Source of the DNA: Benincasa hispida
Lineage: Eukaryota > Streptophyta > Magnoliopsida > Cucurbitales > Cucurbitaceae
Length of the DNA: 64,000 nt
Assembly (NCBI RefSeq): GCF_009727055.1
Contig: NC_052355.1
Span: forward strand, 3,635,581 to 3,699,580
Direction: 5' to 3'
The notes under the pieces were generated by a model. It saw only the letters and a list, made by a program, of their open reading frames with translations, was not told the origin of the DNA and did no database searches. Of this stretch, positions 1 to 9,377 are shown in pieces. Position 1 is the stretch's first letter. The number at the start of each line of letters is the position of its first letter. The position numbers and the translations under genes were made by a program.

Positions 1-1976
1 GATTGATGCAATTGAAAAGCTTCCACCTCCAACCAACGTGAAGGCAGTACGAAGCTTCCTGGGGCATGCTGGATTCTACAGATGATTCGTTAAAAACTTT
101 TCTAAGATAGCAAGACCATTGAGTGCATTACTAGAGGTAGACAAAAAGTTTGAATTTGACAACAATTGCCTCCACACGTTTCGAATTTTAAAGGATGCAC
201 TGATGACCATACCCGTCTTTATTGCGCCGGATTGGACAATGTCGTTCGAAATCATGTGCGATGCAAACGGGTATGTGATGGGAGCTACATTAGCACAAAA
301 GAAGAAAAAAAATTTTGCACCCCATCTCATATGTGAGTAAAACTCTGAACCCTGCTCAACTTAATTATACCACCACCGAAAAAGAGCTATTGCCTGTGAT
401 TTTTGCATTGGAAAAATTCCGGGCATACTTGTTGGGAACCAAGGTACTCATTCATACTTATCATTCGGTAATCAAATATTTGATGACAAAGAAGGACACA
501 AAGCCGAGATTGATCAGGTGGGTTCTCCTCCTTCAAGAATTTGATATCGAGATAATTGATCGGAAGGGGATAGAGAATCAAGTTACGAATCACTTGTCCA
601 GACTGGAAAATCCCGAGGTTAACTGAAATGAATTTGAAGTGAGTGTCGTGTTTCCGGGCGAGTAGCTATTCTACATAGAAGAATTGCCCTGGTATGCAGA
701 CATCATTAATTATTTGGTCTGTGAACAATTTCCTGAAGATTACACCTACCATCAACGGAAGAACCTCAAGAATGAATGCAGACACTATTAATGGGATGAG
801 TCGAATTTGTACAAAAGAGGTGCAGACCAAATCATTCGATTATGCATACCAGACACTGCTCAACAACGCATATTGTCACAATGCCACAATTCACCTTATG
901 GAGGGCACTTTGGAGGACAACGTACTGCAGCCAAAGTTTTACAAAGTGGATTCTTTTGGGCTTCATTATTTAAGGATACTGTTGACTACACAATGAAATA
1001 TGATCGGTGCCAGTGCACTGGCAACATTTCATGGAAGAACACAATGTCGATGAATACTATCTTGAAGTTGGAACTATTCGACATATGAGGGATTGATTTC
1101 ATGCGACCATTCCCTCCTTCAAATGGTAAGCACTATATTTTATTAGCCGTTGACTATGTCTCCTAGTGGGTAGAGAAAGTTGCATGCACCCCAAGGGATG
1201 CGGCAGTAGTCTCCCAGTTCCTGAAGAAAAATATTTTCACGCGTTTTGGCACTCCCCGTGCCATTATAAGTGATGATGGATCACACTTTGTCAAATCAAG
1301 TATAAAGGAGTTGCTGTGCAAGTAGAACATCCTCCACAAAGTGGCCATCGCATACCATCCGCAAACAAATGGCCAAGCTGAAGTGTCCAATCGGGAATTA
1401 AATTGATACTTAAGAAGGTAGTCAAACCTTCGCGGAAAGATTGGGCAACGAAAGCTTGATGATGCATTATGGGCATTTTGGACCGCATTTAAAACACCCA
1501 TAGGCATGTCCCTCTATGCGTTGATATTCGGCAAAGCGTATCACTTGCCCTTGGAGCTGGAATATAAAACATTGTGAGCAGTCAAGAAACTAAATTTCGA
1601 TTTAAAGGAAGAAGGGGAAGCGCGGAAAATGCAATTGGTCGAGCTAGAAGAATGAAGGAACAACGCATATGAACATGCGAAAATTTATAAGGAGTGCACA
1701 AAGCACTGGCATGATCAACGCATATGCGGCAAGAACCTCCAAGTCGGGTAGAAGGTCCTGCTTTTCAATTTACGTCTGCGAATCTTCCCGGGAAAGCTAA
1801 AGTCTCGTTGGTCTGAACCATTCATAATTCGACAAGTACTTCCGCATGGGACGATGGAATTATCAAATGACAATGGTACCAACATATTCAAAGTCAATGG
1901 GCAGCGAGTAAAGGTATACCATGGAGAAGACTGGCATCGCCAAGTTGACTCCATGAAACTAAGAAACTTTGAATAA
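1..1976 (+). pseudogene. Athila-type Ty3 pol remnant (RT end, RNase H, integrase), element C
   Basis: The frame opens inside a pol gene: the last reverse transcriptase block (AVRSFLGHAGFYR, ~40-80), RNase H (~120-626), then integrase (~870-1976). The integrase phrase GIDFMRPFPPSNG and the flanking YLVCEQFPEDYTYHQRKN are Athila hallmarks. It is dead: a TGA follows FYR (~83-85), the frame shifts near 300-340, and further stops lie at ~1087 and ~1165. The RNase H motif expected as TDH reads TYH and the final DHLSRLE Asp is Asn. The integrase zinc finger expected as CDRCQRTG reads YDRCQCTG. The 5' half lies outside the window. The frame ends at the TAA at 1974 and is followed by the element's own noncoding tail, PPT and LTR, all plus strand. 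Confidence 0.9.
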
Positions 1977-3347
1977 AGAAGGAAGTAGGTGGTCCCTGCG
2001 TTGTCACATGATCACAATTTCTCAGGGACGCAAGTTTTGAAAAAATTCAAGTCTTCAACTCTTTTCTCTTCTACTAAGAATCTTCACTATCTTTCAGCTA
2101 TCTTTTCATTGTTCAGTACTATTTCTCTACAAAAAAATAATAATAAAAAAAAAATTGTTAACGATTTTTCTTTTTTTAAAATAATTTAACTCTCTTTTTG
2201 CTTTTCTTACAACGAACGAGGCGCTAGATTGCGGGAATGTTATGCGAAGAAGCATTCATCTTATTCCATCACTGCAACCCACAGAAGAAAGATCGCACAA
2301 GGATGGATGTGTCAACATAATACGGTCGACAACACTAAATTTGGGGGTGTACCTTTCCTTACCTTTATTTCAAATTTTGTGCTATCACATTGCATTTCGC
2401 TTTTCAAAGTTTTATCACAACATCCTTCTTGATTACCGCAATCATTTAACAAGTAGATAAATTTAGTAGTTTACCGCATTCTATTTATTTTCCAAGTAAG
2501 ATTTCAATGATGAAAAATATGCTTCTATTTCTTTCGTATATATTAGAGTCAACTTAATCTTAAGATAGTCACCTCATAAAATATTTTTGAAAGTTAGGGG
2601 TTTGCTAACTTTCTTTCAAACTCTCTTTACAACGCATTCTAGAACATCGCATAACTTATTTTAATCTTTTGGCAATGGGGACATTGTCGCATTTTAAATT
2701 TTGGGGTGAGGTATTTATTTTCAACCTTGCTATTCTGGGTTCTAAAAAAAACACATTTTTGAGAATAACAACTTCACTATCAACGGAAAGGGGAAACCCA
2801 TGTTAATAAGAGTTAAGTTGTGAAAGGCACTTACCTGTAGTTAGATGTCTGCATGACACACGTGGGAACAAGCTAGAACGAAAGTAAGTTACCAGGATCA
2901 ACGCATACATCAACGATCGCAACTCCAATGCCAACTTGGTATGAGTTTAGTCTAAGAAAGAATGCACTGCTCGTAGTTGGATGTCCGCATGATACCTGTG
3001 GGGGCCAGCCAAAATGAAGGCAAGGCACTCGGATCAACACAAGGTCAAAAAAAAAAAATAGCAATAAAGAAAATTTTTGTGCAAGGATAAATCTTTGTCA
3101 CCCCAGTAGAAAATTTTCTTTTTGAAATAAATCATGCGATGTTCCAAGAATTTAGTAAAGTCCTTTTGAAAGTTAAGCTTGCAGTCCCTAGGTCTTAGAA
3201 ATATTTTAAGAGTAGACTTGAATAAGACTTAAGAAAATTCTACTATATAGGATTTGAATGAAGTATCCTTGAGAAATCTAGGAAAAGAACTTTGTGGCTA
3301 ACTTATTAAAGGAATCTTTAGCTTATGCTTGAGGATAAGCATTGTTT
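1977..3347 (+). other. 3' noncoding tail of element C
   Basis: About 1.37 kb without a credible ORF between pol and the PPT. It holds PPT-like G runs (aatttgggggtgt at ~2338, ttttggggtgagg at ~2699) and two copies of a ~50-bp motif, core GTAGTTgGATGtcyGCATGA followed by a G run and AAGC/CAGC, at about 2836-2884 and 2970-3021. The same paired motif recurs in the tails of elements E and A, so it belongs to the element and is not host sequence. Confidence 0.7.
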
Positions 3348-3360
3348 AAATTTGGGGGTG
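3325..3360 (+). promoter_or_regulatory. Hairpin and polypurine tract of element C
   Basis: A short hairpin (arms ATGCTT/AAGCAT, 3325-3330 and 3337-3342) lies just before the polypurine tract AAATTTGGGGGTG (3348-3360). The tract directly abuts the LTR start TGATAAC at 3361. In retrotransposons the PPT primes plus-strand DNA synthesis. The same hairpin-PPT-TGATAAC order is present in E and, on the other strand, in A. Confidence 0.85.
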
Positions 3361-4973
3361 TGATAACAAGTAGAAATGCACGTTAGCATAGTACTATGTT
3401 CTTAAACAATGTTGGATTGCGTTGATAGAATATGTTAAATGTCGTCCATTAAGCATAAATTCTACAATATTGCAGTCGCATGCGTCCAATGCATTAGGGC
3501 AGTTGATCTCTATATTTTTGTGCAGAATAATGCGTTAACGCAATGCAAAGAATGCGATCATAGGAATACATCGGTCGAGCGCAACTTCACCGCAAGACTT
3601 TGCATTGATCGTGCTCGCAAACATCCACCCAAGAAGAATCACCACACATGGTGGGTGCATCCGGACGAAAGGACAATTAAGATCGATGGGACAGAAAGTT
3701 GACAGCAGTCGGATCCAAATTAAGTTGACAACCGATAACGGTCACAAAGTACATCTAGCTTTATCGGTGACAACTATCCGGTGCATCAGTCCGGAATTAA
3801 AGTTGTCCCATCTGTACAACCAGGAGAGAGAAGTCGCCTTTCACCTTTGATGCCCTAAAAATACCAAGTGCATTCTTCAGAGAAAGGGTTAAGCAATCGA
3901 TTACTTAATCATTTTACAAGTTCACACCTCGGTTCATAGTTTTCTTTTTCATTTCATGGTGGAGCTAGAAAAGAGTGGTGACCTCAAAGATCGTCCAATG
4001 GGGCTCGAGAGAGAACCTTGGGGCATAAAAGCAGAGAGCGGGTTGACTCTCGCAGAAGCGAGAATATCTTTAGAGCACGAGTAGAACAGTGTAACATCTG
4101 GTGGCAAGAAATTGCTCCATGCTCTTTACTATACTTGCATTGTTATTCTGTACTTCATCTTTTATCTATTCAATGGAAGTACTATTTCTACATCTGCTCA
4201 CTCTCTTAATACGCATGAGTAGCTAAACTAGTTGAATAGGTTGAGAAGAACTAAGCTAACATGATCTAGGAAGTTCATTGCTTGCGATTGTCTTGTTTTA
4301 TGCTGTGCGAAACACCCCTTTAGAGTTGCTCGAGAAAGAATCTAAAGAAAGAACCTAATGTCTTGAGAGAGCTAGGTTAGAATCTAACTGGAAAGAGTAA
4401 GATTAGGCCTGCATAAACAAGAAATAGGGACTTAGAGATAAGCTCTATTTGTCAACTTGCATCGCATGTCGTAGGAATACGAATGATATTATGCGGTCGC
4501 ATATTTGTGTGAATGTCATGTTGTTATTGCATAAATAGAAATAGAGGCTTATGTGTAAACCTTGTAGACTTATCGCATATTTATCGCATGCGTTCTAGCC
4601 TTAAAAGCCGTGGCATTCATGCCGAGAGGTTGTTTTGCTATTGTATGCATGTTGTATGATCACAAGGCATGAACACAACCTAGGGAGTGTTAACGAAACC
4701 CTTCTCAACCCGTTCACCATATATTCATCGTATTTCCCGTTGCCAACTCCTTTCAAACTCTACTGCATTTAACATTATTTTCATTAACACAACAACAAAC
4801 AACCAACCTTATTTATTTTACCGGTTACCGCAAATTTTTCATAAGAAAATTATCAACGCAAACTATTTTCACAAGTCACCTGTGTTCGACCCTGGACTTA
4901 TCATGAAACATAGAGGAATTTACACTTGGATTCTGCTGGGGAAACATGAGTGCACAACATAATTCCATCAACA
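3361..4973 (+). repeat. 3' LTR of Athila-type element C
   Basis: It starts TGATAAC straight after the PPT. I place the end at ATCAACA (4973) by analogy with the CAACA ends of LTRs A and B; CATCT follows as a possible target duplication. It resembles LTRs D and E in the middle (two sets of steps 'Cttagagata/agagtt', CGCATG-rich) and at the end (CCTGTGTTCGACCCTGG). The core promoter seems damaged: where D and E have CTCTATAAATACC, C has CCCTAAAAATACC (~3852). It abuts the second ORF of element B, so C probably inserted there or the two were joined by rearrangement. Confidence 0.8.
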
Positions 4974-7622
4974 CATCTCATCCATTCTCCACACTTAATA
5001 AAACAACACATCAAGGAGCTCCTTGCGGTGCTTTTTGAAAAAAACAGTGGCTGCTGCAAATGTTGAGGCACCACGGGACCATGCAAATATGCGGTCAAGA
5101 AATTGAAGTATTCATGGTTGCGTTCGGCCATCTGTCTTTCATTCAGGTGAAGGGTAAAAATGTTGCGTTGAATGTTGATCATCGTCTGACGCAACTCTGC
5201 GTTGCTCTCTCACAACTCCATCAGTGTATGATGGAAGAAGGATAGTTCTTGAGACAAAAAGCCCAACATGTCTTCGAAGGCAGCAGCTAAGGATGCGGTG
5301 GGAGGTGGTGCCATCGATGTCTTACCAGCATCGGTTTTGGGCTGAGCAGAAGGGCTTGCTCCCAAACCGTGTGGGTCATTAACATGCGGCGATGTTTAGG
5401 GAAAAGTGGGGTGGAGATGGATGGCGGATGGAAGTTGTTGGTGATGCGGGGTTGGAGTCGGGCGCAACTAGGAGATTCATAAATTTCTCGGGAAAAGGGG
5501 AAAGGGTTCAGTCATTGGGCTTGGTGGACGGACTGTCTCTTATACACATCTAGATGTGTATAAGAGACAGTTCTCAGGATTTTTGTGGTGATGAGGCCGT
5601 GGACTTCAGACATGGGTTCTTCTTCAATGCCCGCGCCCACAGATAAGCATAGGCTAGAAACCGTCCATGGAAAGAAGAACTGACCTCTAACGCGGCCTAC
5701 ATACCTCAAATTTGCTTCGCAAAAAGCTGGCCCACATCAATTGGAATGTCGCGCGCAATGAAATATGCGACCATGACTCTATCCCTTGAAACGGTTTTAT
5801 CATGCGACATTGGGATGAGCCGTCTCTTCACCAAGTAGACCCACAGGTGCGCTTCAGGCAGCAGACGGTTGGAGGCGAGGGTTTTGATGCCGGTTAAGGA
5901 CACCGTCCATTTTGTGCCTGTTTGTGTTAGTACGTTCAGCGCATTCTCCATATCTTCTTCGATAGTATCATCAATCAATTTATTACCCGGTGCTCCTGGG
6001 AAATTATTCAACTGGTAGAGCTGAGATGTCTTCCGCACTGAATGGCACTACCCTCTCATCAACGATCACCGCATCTCCGGTGTCATGGAGCTGGCCATGG
6101 TAGAAGGCCCTCACTACTGATGGAATGACAATGGATGGGCATTGGCAGAAAGCTTCCCATCCATGATCCACCATAATGCTAATGATAAGATCTAGTACTA
6201 GCGCTGACACAGGAAAGAAGCCCATTTCCATCAATAAATCATCATTTTCCTTCTTGGTTTTTGGGTGCCTCCTAGCTGACACAAGCTTGCTGCTTTCCAC
6301 CTTCGCTTTGCCTTTTTCTTGAGTGGATGCAAGGCAAGATTTTTCTCTTTGAATGCGTTTCTGCGCCTTGCGTTACTCTTGCTCTTCCTTTTCCCATTCT
6401 TCCGGTTCTTTTCTTTTTCGCTCTCTAGTACGCTGAATGTTTTCTTTGCGGTTCAACTCTTTTTCCTCCTTTACTTTCTTCTCCACCTCCTCTTCTTCTC
6501 TCATTTCTTTTTCAAACAGCTCAGAGGCAAGCACAATGTGCTTCTCATTCTCGAGCCTTCTTTTCTCTTCTTCTTCTACCCTTGCGTTGTCACGGCGAAC
6601 CTCCTCATCATGAAGCCGTCTGGCCAAATCGGCCAAGGCGAGGATTTGGCACGCCCATGCCATTTTTTCTTCCTTCTCCTCTAATTTTCTTCTTCTTTCT
6701 TCCTTCTCCTTCTGTATGCGTACATAAATTGTTGGGTCTCTTGTGGACCCTTGCGGCGCATTCTCCTTGTGATGCCGCTTGAAAGGGGAGATGTCAGGAT
6801 CTTCCTTATCATCCAAACCCTGGAGTTGAGCCACCAACACAACTAGTCTGGATTGCAGCCATGAAGTTTGTAGTTGCGTTGATGGTTTAAATTGCGCTGA
6901 CACACCCACTTCCACCCTTTTGGTGGTTGGTTCTCTGTCGAACTCCTTGCTTTCCGCCCTTTTCCTCCTTTCTTCCTCTTTTCTCAGATGCTTTTCTTCT
7001 CGCTTATGTTTTTTTCAATCACTTCTCCGTTTTTTCTTCTTCTCTTTCTCCAGCCGGGCAACTTCATCTTCCTCTACGCGTTTCTCTTCGACTCTTCTCT
7101 CCTCCTTCTTTTCTTCAAAATTCTCTGTCTGCTTCTTCACCTTTATAACCTCCAGAACAGCCTTTATGGGTCCCTCATTGGAGTCTGTTGGGGCAGTCTT
7201 CTTAGGATCCGAGATGGTGAAGGCCATCTTCTGCGACGCTAAAGCTAACTCCTCCTCCGACGATAGGGGTTGGTTTACTACTTCGGCCTCCGAAAAACCC
7301 CCGTCCCTCTCCAAATGGCTCAGGATACTCCCAAACACCTCATTGTCGTCTTTTCTTTTCAGCTCACTCTCGGTTGAAGGTAATGGGAGCGCCACCTCAA
7401 CTCTGGGGGCAGGAGCACTCTCCGTGCTCGGCCCCTCACGGTGGGTGGACGGTGTTGCAGTTACTGAGGGTTTTCGCCTAGGTTTCTTGACGATTCTAGG
7501 GTTAGCTTGGGCTGAGCGACGAGCCGGCGGCTGGCGGCGAGGAAGGCCGCCTCCCGCATAGTCACACGAGCGTGGGAAGAGGATGATGGTTGGGAAGAGG
7601 GATGTGATGACTGTCCGGCCAT
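4974..7622 (-). pseudogene. Second ORF of pol-less Athila-type element B (coiled coil + plant 'putative transposon protein' domain)
   Basis: Reads right to left from the ATG at 7622 (MAGQSSHPSSQPSSSSHARV) with a MREAAFLAASR motif that recurs in element A. Next comes a Lys/Glu-rich predicted coiled coil (about 7330-7015 and 6700-6373). Then a domain at about 6250-5706 has HGWEAFCQCPS, VVRAFYHGQL, RLIPMSHDKTVSRDRVMVAY and PIDVGQLF. These match the layout I know as the 'putative plant transposon protein domain' carried by Athila elements. The C-terminus has NHEYFNFLTAYLHG. At least four frame changes (~7500, ~7000, ~6340, ~6030) and an adapter-filled deletion at 5533 break it. The 3' end runs into LTR C with no stop of its own. 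Function is unknown. I see no membrane segment, so I do not call it envelope. Confidence 0.8.
5533..5570. other. Nextera mate-pair junction adapter (assembly contaminant)
   Basis: A perfect 38-bp palindrome made of two 19-bp Tn5 mosaic ends head to head (CTGTCTCTTATACACATCT and its complement). It sits inside ORF2 of element B. Compared with the homologous stretch of element A (~13310-13495), roughly 190 bp are missing at this point, so the adapter marks a false join. Its translation gives the YTHLDVYKRQ peptide. Confidence 0.97.
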
Positions 7623-7762
7623 GAGTTCGGTTAAGGGAAAGAAGTTGGAAATTTTTCTTTTCTCGGAAAAAAGTTTGGACGGCGGTCGAGATATGCAAAG
7701 GTTTTTGGTAGGTTTTTCGTGAAGAGAATGAAAGTGAACTCTAACCAGGCTGAGGAGGGGCG

Positions 7763-7797
7763 ATTTATAGGTTGGACCTTGATGGGCCCAACGCAAT
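7763..7797 (-). promoter_or_regulatory. Internal promoter of ORF2, element B
   Basis: On the minus strand GCGTTGGGCCCA (7783-7794) is followed by ACCTATAAAT, with the TATA box at 7763-7769. The ORF2 ATG is 141 bp downstream. Element A has the same arrangement with nearly the same spacing and bases. TGGGCC is a known plant promoter element (site II/TCP type). The conservation between two diverged elements is the main support. Confidence 0.65.
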
Positions 7798-7969
7798 CAG
7801 TGCGCTGGCAAGCTTTGGTAATCCAAAAAGCCTGTCGCGGCCCTCCCATTATGACATAGTAGGAAAGGACGTCCTTTCGTCTGGTATGTAATAATTTCCT
7901 CAAGAGCTGAAGTGATCGTTCGATTACTCTCTCCGCGAATATTTTAGCATTTTTTTTAATTCTATTTTT

Positions 7970-8270
7970 GGAGGACGGGCACAATGTTTAGTTGTGAACG
8001 CAACATATCCATCACCGAAATGCATATTCGGAGGACAGACGCAATGTATATATTAGTGCAACACATCCGTCAACGCAACGCATCTTTGGAGGACGGGCGC
8101 AAGGTATTTCTACCAACGCAACACATCCATCAACATAGTGCATATTCGGAGGACAGGCGCAATGTATATACTAGCGCAACATATCTGTCAATGCAATGCA
8201 TCCTGGAGGATGGGCGCAAAGTGTATCTATTAACACAAGATACAACCGTCGATGCAATGCATACTTGACA
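7970..8270. repeat. 57-60-bp tandem repeats upstream of ORF2, element B
   Basis: About five imperfect units starting GGAGGAC/T at 7970, 8030, 8088, 8148 and 8205, each with GGGCGCAAtGT, an 'aacgcaacacatcc' segment and 'caatgcatcc'. The array lies between gag and the ORF2 promoter, where pol would normally be. A more decayed version is at the same place in element A (16050-16260). Spacing is too regular and units too alike for a CRISPR-like array, and no spacers are present. Confidence 0.8.
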
Positions 8271-8528
8271 TTTCATTGTATCACCAACATCGTAACGCTT
8301 ATCCCAAAACCTTAACGATAAGACATTGCAGTGTTCACTTAAATCATTCATTCAATAATATTAAAATCAACGTAAGCTGTGACATGGAATGGAAATAAAT
8401 TCAAATAGGTAGGGAAACTAATTCACTAAGGCAATAATAAAGAGGAAAATAAAGCGGTAAAGATAGTTGATATGAATGTTGTTTAAAAAGGGTTTTCAAT
8501 GTTACCGCAAACGCATCCCCTCAAGCGA
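8271..8528. other. Noncoding spacer after gag, element B
   Basis: Joins the gag stop to the tandem repeats. AT-rich, no ORF and no pol similarity on either strand. Confidence 0.5.
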
Positions 8529-9377
8529 TCAGGTTTGCCTGCTCAATGTCACTTCTTGACATTGCTCCTTCCCACTTTGTCCAGGTGCTTTCGAGTTGCT
8601 GGGCAGCATACCAGGTGTTCTATTTCTAAGTTCGAACACAAGCTGCCCGACCTGTACCTCCAAAGTCCTGATGGAAGAAGTTTGCAATTGCATGATCGCA
8701 TCGTTCTTTTCTATGTATTGCTTGAGCAAAGCTTCCAAGGAAGATGAATTGGATGAGGTGTTAGATGAAGAAGGGTGGTTGTGCGATTGCCTGTTCTGAT
8801 AGTTACTCTGACCTTGACCCTGGTGGTGAAAAACTAGAGGATTGCCTCTATTCCCAGAATGATTGGTCTGCATGTTTCTTTGGCCCCCCTGATCGTTGTT
8901 TCCTCCCCAACTGAAGTTGGGATGGTTCCTCCAACCTGGGTTGTACGTCTTGCTGAATGGGTTGTTCTGGATAGAGTATACCGACTGTTGATTTGACAGA
9001 CAAACTTCCACCGAATGACCCCATCCGCACTGTATACAGCTCACTGTTGCCACTTGCGTTAGTGCATTTACGCTGCACCCTGAAAGAGAGTTCCTTGATT
9101 TATAGCCATTGCTTGGAGGAGCTAGGTGACTGCGACCATTTAGGCAGCCAGTATGGTCATTGTATCAACTGGTATAATGGTGCTTTCTACTTTCCTTCGC
9201 TCTGGGCGTCTTCTTCCATACCTGTCATCAATCTAGTCATTTGTATTTCGCGAGATGCGATCTAAGATGACTTTTGCTTTACTGTACATTTTATCCATAA
9301 ATCCTCCTGCTGCGGAGGCATCTGCAACTGCTTGTGTCGCTCTGTCTAGGCCGTTATAAAAAGTCTCCATGAGGATG
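8529..9377 (-). pseudogene. gag, C-terminal half, element B
   Basis: Reads right to left. LMETFYNGLDRATQAVADAS continues the gag begun at 20030-20699. Then comes a zinc knuckle CIQCGWGHSVEVC (CX2CX3HX4C, ~9030) and the Athila signature TYNPGWRNHPNFSWGG (~8920). A Gln/Asn/Ser-rich linker and a coiled-coil end (LEALLKQYIEKNDAIMQLQT) follow. Gag forms the RNA-packaging particle. The frame changes between 9233 and 9053. The right edge (9377) is the exact point where element A inserted, shown by gag continuing at 20030 and by near-identical 5-bp flanks GGATG/GGACG. Confidence 0.9.

Noticed and set aside
5512..5709. Short protein ending VSYTHLDVYKRQ
   Set aside because: The tail is translated from the sequencing adapter.
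6319..7561. Plus-strand Phe/Leu/Ser-rich ORFs (6319-6684, 6920-7561)
   Set aside because: Mirror images of the Lys/Glu-rich coiled coil of minus-strand ORF2 in element B.
7970..8270. CRISPR-like array
   Set aside because: Units are contiguous, imperfect and lack spacers; context is a plant retroelement.
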